From Terriglobia bacterium (GTDB taxonomy: Bacteria; Acidobacteriota; Terriglobia; Bryobacterales; UBA6623), in NCBI GenBank assembly GCA_009841225.1, contig VXMF01000013.1, positions 124,001 through 188,000 on the forward strand: DNA of 64,000 nucleotides. The letters are read 5' to 3'. The position numbers were made by a program, and so were the translations under genes. The notes under the pieces were generated by a model, which saw only the letters and a program-made list of their open reading frames with translations, was not told the origin of the DNA and did not search any database. Every line of letters starts with the position of its first letter. Within the stretch, counting starts at the first letter, position 1. Of this stretch, positions 43,589 to 52,816 are shown one piece after another.

Positions 43589-46288
43589 ATGAAACCACTC
43601 ACTGGGCTACCCGTAGATTCCCTCGTGCGGGTCTCCGAGGAAGTCGGCATCCCACTGAAGGACCTGCTGGAGTTGGTGCAGCAGGTCGAAAACGGCGCTT
43701 CAGCCGCGTTTCTCGCACGCTATCGCGCCGATCTGTGCGCGGGTATCGACGAACGCGGCATCCAGCGCGTCTTGCAGAAGCTCGCGGATGTCCGGGACCT
43801 GATCGACCGCCGCATTTCGATGATGGCTTCGCTGAGGCAGCGCGGAGTCATGTCGGACGAGTTGCGCAAGCACCTCGAGCAGGCCACCAACCGGCGTGAA
43901 CTCAACGACTTGTTCATGCCGTACCGAGAGCGCAAGCCGGGCCCGGCAGAAGAGGCCATCGAAAAGGGTCTTGACCCCCTCGCGCGGCTGCTGTGGGCCC
44001 AGCAGGATGGTGCCGATATCGCAGCTGAAGTCGCCAAGCATGTCGCCGCGGACAATGGCTTGGAGAGCGATGGCGACGTGCTGGAAGGCGCTTACGCAAT
44101 CGCGGCCCAATGGCTGAGCGACAAGCCCGAAATCCTGCAGGCTCTGCGCAAGATCTACCTGCGGGATTCCGAGATCGTGCTGACCGCACGGCCCGAAGCG
44201 GCCAAGGCTCCGCGCGTGCAAGAACTCGACGGGTTTCGCGCCAAGCTAGCCTCGATCGACTGGAAGAAGCGCCTTTCGATTCGGCGCGCGCTGCGCAGCG
44301 GATTACTCGAGATGGACTTCGTGCCGCCGACCAGCGCCACGGCAACATTTCTCGAACGGCGCCTGATTCAAGACGCCGAGTCTTCCTACGCGCCGCACTT
44401 GAGGCGGGTGGTGGAGGTCGCTCTTGGCAACGGGCTTGCCGACCGCATCAAGCACAACATTCAGGCGTATCTCGACGAGCGAACGGACGAACAGGGGATC
44501 GAAGCCTACCGCAAGTCCCTGCGAGCCGCGCTGCTCGCACCGCCGGCGTCCAATCTCAATATCCTCGGCATCGAGATCACGCGCTCGGGCGACTGGCACG
44601 CCGCGCTCATCGACGCAGACGGTCGCTTGGCCGAATGCGCGGTTGTCCGCAGCAACGGAAAGCCCGCTCGCCACGAGCGCGAGTTAGCTGCCACAACCGA
44701 GACACGTCCCGCAGAGGCAGCGGCCGACGGGCCCCCACCGGAACAAGCCTCATCCGAAGCCTTATCCAAAGCCTCGCCCGCAGCCCGGCCCGAAGCGGAA
44801 GAGACGCCAGCTGCTAGTGCTGCGGAAGTCGTGACCGGGACGAATGAGGTGGAAAAGACGGCTGAAGTCGCAGGTCTTGAAGAAGCTTCCGCTGACGCGG
44901 CCGCCGCGGAGGCAACCGAGCCGGGCTCGCCAGAACCTGCGAAGCCGACCGAGCCAGCGCCCAAGGAAAGCCGCAAGAGGCGCACCCAACAGGTCGAACT
45001 CAGCGAGTTCTTGGCGAGTCATCAAGTGGACTTGGTCGTGTACGGCCCCGGCCCTAAGCCACACACCATCGACGAGTACCTGCGCTCCCAGATCCGCAAG
45101 TCGGGCAAGATGCACATCCCGTCGCGCTCGGTGCGCGATTCCGGTGCGCGGATGTATGCGCAAACGCCAATGGCGAAGAAGGAGTACCGCCGGCTTCCGT
45201 GGACGTTCGCGACCGCGGCAAGCCTGGCCCGTCGCGTTCAAGACCCTCTGGCGGAACTGGCCAAGGCGGACTTCAGATCGACCGGAGTCGGACAGAACTA
45301 TCTGGAGCTCAACTCCGACCTGTTGCGCGATGCGTTCCGGAATGAGCTGGAGTGCGCCGCCCACGACGTCGGCATTGACGCCAACCAGGCCTCGGTGGCA
45401 TTGCTGTCGCTTGTGCCCGGATTCACCGAGAGGCTCGCGCGGCGCGTAGTGGAGGATCGCAAGCAGCGCGGTCCTTTCGAATCACGCGATGACCTGCGCC
45501 GCGTCGATGGCCTGAACGACCGCATCTTCGCCCAAGCGGTCGGCTTCCTCAGGGTGAACGGCGGCAACCTGCTGGACAACACGGGTGCACACCCTCAATA
45601 CAAGGAATTGCACAAGCGAATCGCCGAGGCCGCCGGCTGCGACCTGCCTACACTGCTCAACGAACCGGACCGCCTCGACGCCATCGACCCCGAGCAGTTC
45701 GCCGGTCCGGATCGGTCCGTGCTGCTGGTCAAGTCCGCCATAAGCGAGCTCAAGCCTGAGCGCCGACAGGTTCGGGGCTCGTTCAAGCTCCCCGAGCGGG
45801 CCGTGGCACTGCGAACCGATGACGAGTTGCAGGCCGGCGCTCAAGTCGCCGGCGTGGTCTCAAACACTGCGGAGTTTGGCGCATTTGTCGATATCGGAGC
45901 GGACCAAGACGGGTTCTTGCACGTATCGCAGATCCAGCGCGACCTGGTGGTCGATTCCAGGCCTGCGTTGCAGTCCGGCGATCCCATAGAGGTCTTTATC
46001 CGGCCCCCGCTGCCGGGCAACCGACGCATCGGACTTTCGATGTACCCCCCGCGCTCCGCCCCGGCGCGCGACGCCGCCGATACGCGCCGGCGCGGACCGG
46101 ACCGGCGGGCCGACGGCCGGCGGCGCCAGGGTCCGCGCAACTCGGGCCGCTATGACCGCGACAAGCCGTTCCGCCAGGTCTTCGGCCCGGAGAATGATCG
46201 CCGCGGCAAGCGCGAGCGCATCGATCCGAGTCTGAGCCTTGACGAAAAGCTCAGCATGCTGACGGACAAATACCGCACCAAGGTCTAG
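43589..46288 (+). CDS. tex: Tex-family RNA-binding transcription accessory protein with a large insert
   Basis: An 899-residue Tex/YhgF homologue. Order: N-terminal helix-turn-helix-like domain (residues 1-200), YqgF/RNase-H-like domain (start NILGIEITRSGDW near 327), tandem HhH (ALLSLVPGFTERLARRVVEDRK; DDLRRVDGLNDR) and a C-terminal S1 domain (VAGVVSNTAEFGAFVDIGAD). It ends in an Arg/Asp-rich basic tail. Between about residues 355 and 465 the YqgF domain carries an Ala/Glu/Pro-rich low-complexity insert absent from typical Tex, which explains the extra length (usual about 780). The conserved RRVQDPLAELAKADFRSTGVG block follows. Confidence 0.92.
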   Translation: MKPLTGLPVDSLVRVSEEVGIPLKDLLELVQQVENGASAAFLARYRADLCAGIDERGIQRVLQKLADVRDLIDRRISMMASLRQRGVMSDELRKHLEQATNRRELNDLFMPYRERKPGPAEEAIEKGLDPLARLLWAQQDGADIAAEVAKHVAADNGLESDGDVLEGAYAIAAQWLSDKPEILQALRKIYLRDSEIVLTARPEAAKAPRVQELDGFRAKLASIDWKKRLSIRRALRSGLLEMDFVPPTSATATFLERRLIQDAESSYAPHLRRVVEVALGNGLADRIKHNIQAYLDERTDEQGIEAYRKSLRAALLAPPASNLNILGIEITRSGDWHAALIDADGRLAECAVVRSNGKPARHERELAATTETRPAEAAADGPPPEQASSEALSKASPAARPEAEETPAASAAEVVTGTNEVEKTAEVAGLEEASADAAAAEATEPGSPEPAKPTEPAPKESRKRRTQQVELSEFLASHQVDLVVYGPGPKPHTIDEYLRSQIRKSGKMHIPSRSVRDSGARMYAQTPMAKKEYRRLPWTFATAASLARRVQDPLAELAKADFRSTGVGQNYLELNSDLLRDAFRNELECAAHDVGIDANQASVALLSLVPGFTERLARRVVEDRKQRGPFESRDDLRRVDGLNDRIFAQAVGFLRVNGGNLLDNTGAHPQYKELHKRIAEAAGCDLPTLLNEPDRLDAIDPEQFAGPDRSVLLVKSAISELKPERRQVRGSFKLPERAVALRTDDELQAGAQVAGVVSNTAEFGAFVDIGADQDGFLHVSQIQRDLVVDSRPALQSGDPIEVFIRPPLPGNRRIGLSMYPPRSAPARDAADTRRRGPDRRADGRRRQGPRNSGRYDRDKPFRQVFGPENDRRGKRERIDPSLSLDEKLSMLTDKYRTKV

Positions 46289-46289
46289 C

Positions 46290-46934
46290 GTGGCCGTTGC
46301 CAGCCGGGATCGAACTGGCCCGGACTGGACGCTTGAAGCTGCCGCCGCAGACGCCGGATTCCAATGCATCGCGGGCGTCGACGAGGCAGGCCGCGGCTGC
46401 CTATTCGGGCCAGTGTTCGCCGCCGCGGTGGTATTGCCTCGCAAGGCCGCTCTTCCGGGTCTGGACGACAGCAAGCGGCTGAGCCCGAGCCGCAGAACGG
46501 AACTGGACCGCCGCATCCGGCAGGTCGCCTTGACGTTCGCTGTACGAGCGGTGGACGCCGCCACGATCGACCTGCTCAATATCCTGCAGGCATCGCGAAG
46601 GGCCATGAAGCTGGCCGTGGCGGGCCTCGATCCGACTCCCGACTTCTTGCTCGTTGACGCGGCGGCAATCGACCTGCCGATCCAGCAACGTGGGATCGTC
46701 AAGGGGGACAGCAAGAGCAACTCCATCGCGGCGGCGTCAATCCTCGCGAAGGTCGCCCGAGACCAGTGCATGCTGGCGTGGGATGCAATCTATCCCGAAT
46801 ACGGGCTGAGAAATCACAAGGGCTATCCGTCGCCACAGCATCTAGCCTCGCTCCGCGAGCACGGCTGCACGCCCCAGCATCGCTTCAGCTTCGGGCCGGT
46901 GCGACAGCTGGCCAAGATTGAACGCAGCGCCTAG
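46290..46934 (+). CDS. rnhB: Ribonuclease HII
   Basis: Removes the RNA strand and single ribonucleotides from RNA-DNA hybrids. 214 residues from a GTG one base after the tex stop. Catalytic motif GVDEAGRGCLFGPV gives D31 and E32, followed by LDDSKRLSPSRR and the later metal Asp in DFLLVDAAA. GYPSPQHLASLREHGCTPQHRFSF is the usual C-terminal block. The tight spacing with tex implies one operon. Confidence 0.95.
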   Translation: MAVASRDRTGPDWTLEAAAADAGFQCIAGVDEAGRGCLFGPVFAAAVVLPRKAALPGLDDSKRLSPSRRTELDRRIRQVALTFAVRAVDAATIDLLNILQASRRAMKLAVAGLDPTPDFLLVDAAAIDLPIQQRGIVKGDSKSNSIAAASILAKVARDQCMLAWDAIYPEYGLRNHKGYPSPQHLASLREHGCTPQHRFSFGPVRQLAKIERSA

Positions 46935-46952
46935 CGGCTACACTGGGACATC

Positions 46953-47252
46953 GTGAGCATCAGTCCGAGGATGCCCTCCTTGCAAGAGGCGAAGCGGGTT
47001 TCGCGCGGCCGGTCGCACCTCCTGCTCCGACAGGTCTTCCTAGTACTGGTCTGCATGGAAGTCGGCGTGGTCCTGCTATTGCTGCCCTGGACGCTGCTCT
47101 GGGACAACAACTACTTTTTCAGCCTGCAACCCCAGCACAGCGCCTTTTGGCTCGGCAACCACCTGCGGGGTGCCATTTCCGGGATAGGCCTGGTCAATCT
47201 GTGGCTCTTTGCATCGGAAGTGTCGGTGCTCTTTGACAAGCGCCGGCACTGA
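46953..47252 (+). CDS. Small membrane protein of unknown function
   Basis: A 99-residue protein (GTG start) with two hydrophobic stretches, VFLVLVCMEVGVVLLLLPWTLLW and AISGIGLVNLWLFASEV, and short basic ends (RRGRSHLLL; FDKRRH), so it is probably a two-pass inner-membrane protein. It follows rnhB by 18 bp and likely rides the tex-rnhB transcript. No motif is recognised. Confidence 0.6.
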   Translation: MSISPRMPSLQEAKRVSRGRSHLLLRQVFLVLVCMEVGVVLLLLPWTLLWDNNYFFSLQPQHSAFWLGNHLRGAISGIGLVNLWLFASEVSVLFDKRRH

Positions 47253-47260
47253 GCCGAACG

Positions 47261-48082
47261 TCAATGTGTCATTGCGTAAATGATGTAGTTGATAGCTAGG
47301 CGGTACGACATCGCGGTGAACCGCTCCGGGTATTCGGACCAGTCTGCGTGCTCCCAGGCGTCCCCAAGGTCCATGTTGTGGTTGATCAGGACCATCAACC
47401 GGCCGTCCACGTCGCGGATGCCGCGCCAGTGCGGTACGACTCCGTCCCGTTCATAGGGGCGCTGGCTGTAGAGCATCTGCGCCCCGGGGATCTGCTCGCG
47501 GTGCTCCATGTCGAACAGCACGTGGAAGACCTCGTTGTCGGCATCGAGGTCCTCTACCGGCAAATCGGGGAAGATCTTCCGGATGCCGTTCATGAAGTGC
47601 TCCCACTCCTCGCTGCCGTGGAAGTCGTCGAACATGATGAAGCCACCGCGCAAGAGATACTCCCGGATACGCTCGACTTCCGACGCGGTCAAGTCCCAGT
47701 GCCCGGCCTCGACCACGTAAAGAAACGGATAGTCAAACACCTCGGGATCGTTGGGATGGACGTACGTCTCATTCGGCCGCGCGTCAATCACCGAGAGGCG
47801 CTGCAGGCCTTGCAAGAAATGTCGCTCGGCGGCCGGCGTGTCGATCTGCCACGGCCGCATATCGAGAAGTTGGTCGGCATAGCGGTCTGTGTATGCCATG
47901 CGAGCGAGCACGAATTCGGACGGCCGTCCGCTGCCGGGCGGCTCGTGAACGCTCCACGGCGATTCCGGTGGCAGCAGGATATCGCGATAGCCGCGCTGCG
48001 CCGCCAGCCAGCCTGCGCAGCAGAGCAGGATGCCTGCGGCCGTGCCGCGCAATAGCGCTCGCCGCACCCCCGCTCGGGACAT
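47261..48082 (-). CDS. DUF4159 exported protein
   Basis: A 273-residue protein with an N-terminal hydrophobic leader (ALLRGTAAGILLCCAGWLAA). DUF4159 hallmarks: DYPFLYVVEAGHWDLTASEV then LLRGGFIMFDDFHGSEEWEHF, followed by FPDLPVEDLDADNEVFH. The fold is related to glutamine-amidotransferase-like domains but lacks an active-site Cys. The start at 48082 has GGAGG 9 nt upstream; a start 7 codons earlier would overlap the ahcY region. It is the last gene of the metK-ahcY group (21 bp after ahcY). Role unknown; common in gliding or exporting bacteria. Confidence 0.82.
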   Translation of the reverse strand: MSRAGVRRALLRGTAAGILLCCAGWLAAQRGYRDILLPPESPWSVHEPPGSGRPSEFVLARMAYTDRYADQLLDMRPWQIDTPAAERHFLQGLQRLSVIDARPNETYVHPNDPEVFDYPFLYVVEAGHWDLTASEVERIREYLLRGGFIMFDDFHGSEEWEHFMNGIRKIFPDLPVEDLDADNEVFHVLFDMEHREQIPGAQMLYSQRPYERDGVVPHWRGIRDVDGRLMVLINHNMDLGDAWEHADWSEYPERFTAMSYRLAINYIIYAMTH

Positions 48083-48103
48083 CGTTCGCCCGCCTCCGCG
48101 CAA

Positions 48104-49588
48104 TCAATACCGATAGTGGTCAGACTTGTAAGGGCCGTCCGCGGAGATGCCTAGATACTCGGCTTGCTCCTCGGAAAGCGTGGTGAGATCAGCGCCCAGC
48201 GCGGGCAGGTGCAGGCGAGCGACCTGCTCGTCGAGCACCTTCGGCAGCGTGGCAACGGTGCGGCCGTAAGACTCTGCGTTGCGGTGCAACTCGATCTGCG
48301 CCAAGACCTGGTTGGTGAAGCTGCAGGACATCACGAAGCTGGGATGGCCGGTGGCATTGCCGAGGTTGAGCAGGCGCCCTTCCGAGAGCACGATCACCGA
48401 ATGCCCATCGGGGAACCGGTGCTCGTCCACTTGGGGCTTGATGTTCTTGCGCGTGACCCTCTCCGCCTTGGCCAGACCCGCCATGTCGATCTCGTTGTCG
48501 AAATGACCGATGTTGCCGACGACGGCTTGATGCTTCATGCGAGCCATGTGCTGGGCGGTGATGATGTGCTTGTTGCCGGTGGCGGTGACGAAGATGTCGC
48601 CGACCTCCAGCACGTCCTCTAACCGCCGCACCTCGAAGCCCTCCATGGCAGCCTGCAAGGCGCAGATCGGGTCGATCTCGGTGACGATCACGCGCGCCCC
48701 CTGGCCGCGCACGGACTGGGCGCAGCCCTTGCCGACATCGCCGTAGCCGCACACGACAACCACCTTGCCGCTAATCATCAAGTCGAGGCCGCGGTTGATA
48801 CCGTCCAGAAGCGAGTGGCGGCATCCATAGAGGTTGTCGAACTTAGACTTGGTCACCGAGTCATTGACGTTGATGGCCGGGAACAGCAGCGACCCCTCTT
48901 GCTGCCGCTGGTAGAGCCGATGCACGCCCGTTGTGGTCTCTTCGGACACGCCGCGCACCCCGGCGGCGATCCCATCCCAGAATTGGCCGCGCTCGCGGCG
49001 CAACGTCTCGAGACGGGCCAAGATCACTGCCTCCTCGTCGGAGGCGGCCGACGAGGGATCCGGCACGGCTCCCGCGCGCTCGTACTGCAGCCCTAGGTGC
49101 ACCAACAGCGTGGCGTCACCGCCATCGTCGAGGATCAGATTCGGGCCCGCGCCGTCCGGCCAGAGCAGTGCCCGGGCCGTGGCCCACCAGTACTCTTCGA
49201 GAGTCTCGCCCTTCCACGCGAACACCGGAACTCCTATGGGGGCCTCCGCAGATCCACCCGGCCCGACCGCAACCGCGGCGGCAGCATGGTCCTGCGTGGA
49301 AAAGATGTTGCACGAAGCCCACCGGAGCGAGGCGCCGAGCTGGCGGAGCGTTTCGATCAACACCGCCGTCTGCACTGTCATGTGCAGCGAGCCCGTGATG
49401 CGCGCCCCGGCCAAGGGTCGCTCTCCGGCGTACTGCTCTCGCAGCGCCATCAAGCCGGGCATTTCATGCTCGGCCAGACGGATTTCGTCGCGCCCGAATT
49501 CGGCGAGGCCGAGATCCTTGACCCTGAAATCGTCGCGGGGCGCGGACTCGGTCTCACGCGTTTCCGGCAGAGTTTCAGCTAGCGCCAT
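48104..49588 (-). CDS. ahcY: S-adenosylhomocysteinase
   Basis: Hydrolyses SAH to adenosine and homocysteine, relieving methyltransferase inhibition. 494 residues. Substrate blocks: [34 protein letters not shown] and [20 protein letters not shown]. The NAD loop is [17 protein letters not shown]; the C-terminus SDHYRY is diagnostic. Length reflects the long insert (about residues 130-210) of the bacterial plant-like form. A strong AAGGAGG lies 6 nt before the ATG. It follows metK by 59 bp, making a compact activated-methyl-cycle operon. Confidence 0.97.
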   Translation of the reverse strand: MALAETLPETRETESAPRDDFRVKDLGLAEFGRDEIRLAEHEMPGLMALREQYAGERPLAGARITGSLHMTVQTAVLIETLRQLGASLRWASCNIFSTQDHAAAAVAVGPGGSAEAPIGVPVFAWKGETLEEYWWATARALLWPDGAGPNLILDDGGDATLLVHLGLQYERAGAVPDPSSAASDEEAVILARLETLRRERGQFWDGIAAGVRGVSEETTTGVHRLYQRQQEGSLLFPAINVNDSVTKSKFDNLYGCRHSLLDGINRGLDLMISGKVVVVCGYGDVGKGCAQSVRGQGARVIVTEIDPICALQAAMEGFEVRRLEDVLEVGDIFVTATGNKHIITAQHMARMKHQAVVGNIGHFDNEIDMAGLAKAERVTRKNIKPQVDEHRFPDGHSVIVLSEGRLLNLGNATGHPSFVMSCSFTNQVLAQIELHRNAESYGRTVATLPKVLDEQVARLHLPALGADLTTLSEEQAEYLGISADGPYKSDHYRY

Positions 49589-49647
49589 CGCAAGCCTCCT
49601 TAGCTCACTCTAAGCCCACATGCCGCCCGCGCGGTGTACCGTGCGTC

Positions 49648-50808
49648 TCAAACCTGTTGCTTCAGGGCATCCACGCGGGTCGGCTGTTCCCACGTGAAGG
49701 TGTCCCCGCTGCGGCCGAAATGCCCATAAGCTGCGGTGGGCTTGTAGATCGGCCGCCGCAAATCAAGGTACTCGATCAGACCGGCGGGCGTGAGCGGGAA
49801 CAGTTCCTTGACGATCTCTGCAAGACGCTCGTCACCGAGCTGTCCTGTCCCATAGGTGTCCACCCGGACAGACACCGGATCGGCGACACCGATCGCATAC
49901 GCCAACTGGACCTCGCAGCGATCCGCCAGGCCCGCCCAGACGATGTTCTTCGCTATGTGACGCGCCATGTAGCACGCCGAGCGGTCCACCTTCGTGGGGT
50001 CCTTGCCTGAAAACGCTCCCCCGCCGTGACGGCCCATGCCGCCGTAGGTGTCGACAATGATCTTGCGTCCTGTCAGGCCGCAATCTCCGTGCGGGCCGCC
50101 GATCTCGAACTGCCCGGTGGGATTGATGTGGTACTTGGTGCGCTCGTCCACCAAGTCTTGCGGCACGACATGGTCGATCACGGCTTCCCTGACCTGCGCG
50201 CGCAGCTGGGCCTGGCTCGCTAGCGTAGGTCCGTTCACCGGATCATGCTGCGTCGAAACCACCACGGCATCAATGCGAACAGGCTCGCGGCCTTCGTACT
50301 GCACGGTGACCTGGGACTTGCCGTCCGGGCGCAGGAAGTTCAACTGGCCCGCTTTGCGGACGTCGGTGAGACGCTGCACCAGTTCGTGGGCAAGCATGAT
50401 CGGCAGCGGCATCAACGCATCGGTTTCGCGGCAGGCGAAACCGAACATTAGCCCTTGATCACCGGCTCCGCCCGTGTCGACGCCCAAGGCGATGTCGTCC
50501 GACTGCTCGTGGAGATGCGACTTGACCACACACGTGCCCGCGTCAAACCCGTAGGCCGGGTCGTTGTAGCCGATCTCGCGAATCGTATCCCGCGCGATCT
50601 CCTCGAAGTCCAACTTCGCACTGGTCCGGATTTCGCCAGCGATCACGCAGAGGTCCGTCGTTACCAGCGTTTCGCATGCAACCCGGCCCAGCGGGTCCTG
50701 GGCTAGAACTCCATCGAGGACAGCATCGGAAATCTTGTCTGACAGCTTGTCAGGATGGCCCTCACTCACTGACTCTGATGTGAACAACTGCGTAGCGCTA
50801 TGCGGCAA
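49648..50808 (-). CDS. metK: S-adenosylmethionine synthetase
   Basis: Makes SAM from methionine and ATP. 386 residues with all three repeats: [20 protein letters not shown], the ATP/Met loop [13 protein letters not shown], and the [20 protein letters not shown] and [16 protein letters not shown] blocks. TTG start (50808) with GGAGG 6 nt upstream; this start is also where the family N-terminus begins. It leads the leftward metK-ahcY-DUF4159 operon and is preceded by a structured leader. Confidence 0.96.
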   Translation of the reverse strand: MPHSATQLFTSESVSEGHPDKLSDKISDAVLDGVLAQDPLGRVACETLVTTDLCVIAGEIRTSAKLDFEEIARDTIREIGYNDPAYGFDAGTCVVKSHLHEQSDDIALGVDTGGAGDQGLMFGFACRETDALMPLPIMLAHELVQRLTDVRKAGQLNFLRPDGKSQVTVQYEGREPVRIDAVVVSTQHDPVNGPTLASQAQLRAQVREAVIDHVVPQDLVDERTKYHINPTGQFEIGGPHGDCGLTGRKIIVDTYGGMGRHGGGAFSGKDPTKVDRSACYMARHIAKNIVWAGLADRCEVQLAYAIGVADPVSVRVDTYGTGQLGDERLAEIVKELFPLTPAGLIEYLDLRRPIYKPTAAYGHFGRSGDTFTWEQPTRVDALKQQV

Positions 50809-50923
50809 AGCGATCCTCCGACGGGGGAGCCACCAACGCTCTCAGGCCGCAGCTACAGCTCGAGGGGCGGCAGATTCCTTGGTGGCGACCGGCCTAACGG
50901 AACTAGGTGCGTGTCACCTGCAA
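50809..50923 (-). promoter_or_regulatory. Structured 5' leader of metK, candidate cis-regulatory RNA
   Basis: The predicted leader has three nested or serial pairings. Stem A is AGGTG/CACCT at 50905-50919. Stem B is an 8-bp perfect helix GCCACCAA (50879-50886) with TTGGTGGC (50829-50836), enclosing GCCGC/GCGGC at 50867-50871 and 50846-50850. Stem C is CTCC/GGAG, which would cover the GGAGG ribosome-binding site directly after stem B. This is the usual layout of an aptamer plus a translation switch, and metK is a classic SAM-riboswitch target. The sequence does not match SAM-I, SAM-II or SAH motifs that I know. Confidence 0.4.
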
Positions 50924-50929
50924 GCTTCC

Positions 50930-50959
50930 ATTCTTCAGGTTCGAGCACGTACTTGTCAA
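50930..50959 (-). promoter_or_regulatory. Candidate promoter of the metK operon
   Basis: Perfect -35 TTGACA on the minus strand at 50954-50959, spacer 18, and a weak -10 AAGAAT at 50930-50935. Transcription would start near 50923 and leave a leader of about 115 nt before the metK TTG. Confidence 0.4.
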
Positions 50960-51039
50960 TGCAGGCTCGCATCGTGAATCCGCAGACTCAGTTGCGAGTG
51001 CGCCGAGCAAACAACGGGACGAACAACCTTGCGACCTTG

Positions 51040-51068
51040 TCCTTACCCAAGTACTCTAAAGGTAAGGA
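51040..51068. promoter_or_regulatory. Inverted repeat at the vapB start, possible operator or RBS hairpin
   Basis: Perfect 8-bp arms TCCTTACC (51040-51047) and GGTAAGGA (51061-51068) with a 13-nt spacer. The right arm contains the Shine-Dalgarno of vapB (GTG at 51076). It could be the binding site for autorepression by the VapBC complex, or an RNA hairpin that hides the ribosome site. Confidence 0.5.
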
Positions 51069-51075
51069 GCTGGTT

Positions 51076-51318
51076 GTGGTAGTCAAGATCACGTCAAAAC
51101 GTCAGGTCACCTTCCCCGCACGAGTCTTGGATGCACTTGGCGTGGGCGCCGGCGACCAAATTGAATTGATAGAGTGCTCCGACGGGTTTATGCTAAGGCC
51201 CCGTCGAATCGACCCGGCCCGTCTCGCACCTCTCCGATCGAAAGTTCGACCAGATCGGATTCCGTTCGATCTGGAATCGTTCCGCAATCAAGCACATGAC
51301 CCCGCGCTACGGGATTGA
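51076..51318 (+). CDS. vapB: AbrB/VapB-type antitoxin
   Basis: An 80-residue protein. The N-terminal swapped-hairpin AbrB DNA-binding fold is VKITSKRQVTFPARVLDALGV then GDQIELIE. The C-terminal half (LRPRRIDPARLAPLRSKVRP) would wrap the toxin. I placed the start at the GTG 6 nt after AAGGAG, because the AbrB domain begins there; the frame stays open further upstream without similarity. It overlaps the toxin gene by 23 bp, typical of TA operons. It appears intact. Confidence 0.82.
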   Translation: MVVKITSKRQVTFPARVLDALGVGAGDQIELIECSDGFMLRPRRIDPARLAPLRSKVRPDRIPFDLESFRNQAHDPALRD

Positions 51319-51694
51319 CACTTCCGTGCTCGTTCGGCTGGTCACGGGCCACCCTGAGCCTGGTTTCGAGTATTCCCTCACCGCACTGAGAGCGTTGATC
51401 GAGAACGAGGGGGCCGAGATCTTCGCGTCGAATCAGGTCATCGGAGAGGCCTACATCGCCATTCAGCATCACTACGGGATTTCCAAGGTCGAAACACGGG
51501 CCGGCCTGCTTGACGTGTTCCGGAGCGGACTCGTCGCGCCGCTAAACGGTGTGTCAGTCATCGCCGCTCTCGAGGCATCCGGCGGTGCTGGGCTCCTTGA
51601 CCGGCTGATTGCGAACGACTACGCGCGAGCCGGTCTGTCCGCTCTGACACTTGACAAGCGGATGGCCACACTGCCAAGCACACGCCCCTTGTAG
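51296..51694 (+). CDS. vapC: PIN-domain ribonuclease toxin VapC
   Basis: A 132-residue PIN-domain toxin. Acidic residues expected at the metal centre are visible: D8 in YGIDTSVLVRL, E51 in VIGEAYIA, and the later Asp in ALTLDKRMATL. The frame is complete and overlaps vapB, so this module looks functional. It likely cleaves tRNA or rRNA when released from VapB. Confidence 0.85.
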   Translation: MTPRYGIDTSVLVRLVTGHPEPGFEYSLTALRALIENEGAEIFASNQVIGEAYIAIQHHYGISKVETRAGLLDVFRSGLVAPLNGVSVIAALEASGGAGLLDRLIANDYARAGLSALTLDKRMATLPSTRPL

Positions 51695-51851
51695 GGAAGC
51701 GTCCTTGCGCGCCAAGGCCTCGGAGGGCGGGAAGCGGTTCGGCTTGGAAGAGCACGTAAATGCGTTCTGCGCGGCCTGGCTGTAACGTCGCCGCGCCGAC
51801 GCCGCGACGCACGACGTGGCCGGCGACGTCTACTTTGGCCGGCAACCTGAA

Positions 51852-52121
51852 TCAGGCTGCGCGCTGTTGGCGCAGACACTCTTGCGCCAGATCGTAGTAG
51901 GCTTGGAGCCGCACCCAGAACAGGGCGGTTGACCAGCCTGCGGAAGCCATTTTCAGGGCCAAGGCGGGAGAAATCCCGCAATCTCCGTCCAAGAGGAGCT
52001 GCAAGTCGGTCCGGCTTACGTCCAAGTGCTTGGCGGTAGACTCGAGGCTCATGCCGTCCATCCACAAATCGCGAATCACGATGCCGGGATGCGGCGGGTC
52101 ACGCATCAGCTCAGGTTCCAT
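51852..52121 (-). CDS. higA: HigA-family antitoxin
   Basis: An 89-residue HTH_3-type antitoxin: RDPPHPGIVIRDLWMDGMSLE, TAKHLDVSRTDLQLLLDGDC, ISPALALKMASAGWSTALFWVRLQAYYDLAQ. This is the normal HigA order. Start ATG 52121; another ATG 15 bp later is equally possible. It lies 5 bp after the natural end of the higB frame. The antitoxin is open while its toxin partner is frameshifted. Confidence 0.85.
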   Translation of the reverse strand: MEPELMRDPPHPGIVIRDLWMDGMSLESTAKHLDVSRTDLQLLLDGDCGISPALALKMASAGWSTALFWVRLQAYYDLAQECLRQQRAA

Positions 52122-52126
52122 CGATG

Positions 52127-52400
52127 CTAATGATAATCGACTAGGTCGACATCCCAAACATCACCGTCCCTAAACCGGAATGTGATTGGCCAATTGGCGG
52201 AGACCCATGGACCAGAACCCAGATTGATCGCCGCGCAAAGGATGAAGACCGGGTACCCCGTCGAGGTCTCCCGGCCCGGAGGCATTCTCTAGCGCAAGCA
52301 AGATCGACCTGATCTTGCCCACATGAGTGGAAAGCACCCGACTCGCATCGCCGCGATTACGTATCCTCTTCAGCCCGCTATGGCGAAAAGACTGAATCAA
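52127..52400 (-). pseudogene. higB: HigB-family toxin, disrupted by a one-base frameshift
   Basis: RelE/HigB-type mRNA interferase. Reading from the TTG at 52400 (GGAGG 5 nt upstream), IQSFRHSGLKRIRNRGDA, KIRSILLALENAS and GVPGLHPLRGDQSGFWSM match HigB. The frame then stops at 52170. The remaining conserved end (VSANWPITFRFRDG then DVWDVDLVDYH) is present in the next frame and ends at 52127. One extra base in the GGG at 52204-52206 explains the break exactly. It is a recent frameshift, a sequencing error or a programmed slip. Confidence 0.85.
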
Positions 52401-52816
52401 GACGCCCTCCGTGGGAAAGCGCTGTCCTCGTGATGCATGCGACACATCCATTGACATGCAAAGCGCACGCGGACAAGTTGCATAGCACTAGCATATTTCC
52501 GTGCCGAGCAGATTCCCGAAAGACGTTCGCGCACTTGACGAGGTGTCGGTCGGTTGAGAACTGCGAGTCAGTCGGAGCGATAGCAGCAACCTATACGCCG
52601 AGAAAGCCGCCCTGTTTCCCGTAGCTCAATGAAGCAGCGTAGATTCTGAGACGCACCCGCAGGTGAGGACTTGGCGACCTCTGGCGTCTCCAAACGCTTG
52701 CGCGCGAAGCGCTAGGCATAGGCACTTGTGTCGGTCGAGCGCCGCAAGGATTCGCTTTCAAGGTATCTGTGAGTGCAGGCATCTTGCGGCGACAGACGGG
52801 GTAATATGGGCACTCG
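52401..52816. other. Intergenic stretch upstream of the sulfatase cluster
   Basis: About 415 bp with no recognisable gene, RNA or repeat. It separates the TA module from the rightward sulfatase / dehydratase run and may hold that cluster's promoter, but no convincing boxes were found. Confidence 0.4.

Noticed and set aside
50809..50923. Known SAM-I riboswitch upstream of metK
   Set aside because: The conserved SAM-I core (GAGGGA, GGCAACC and kink-turn elements) is not there, so only an unassigned structured leader is reported.
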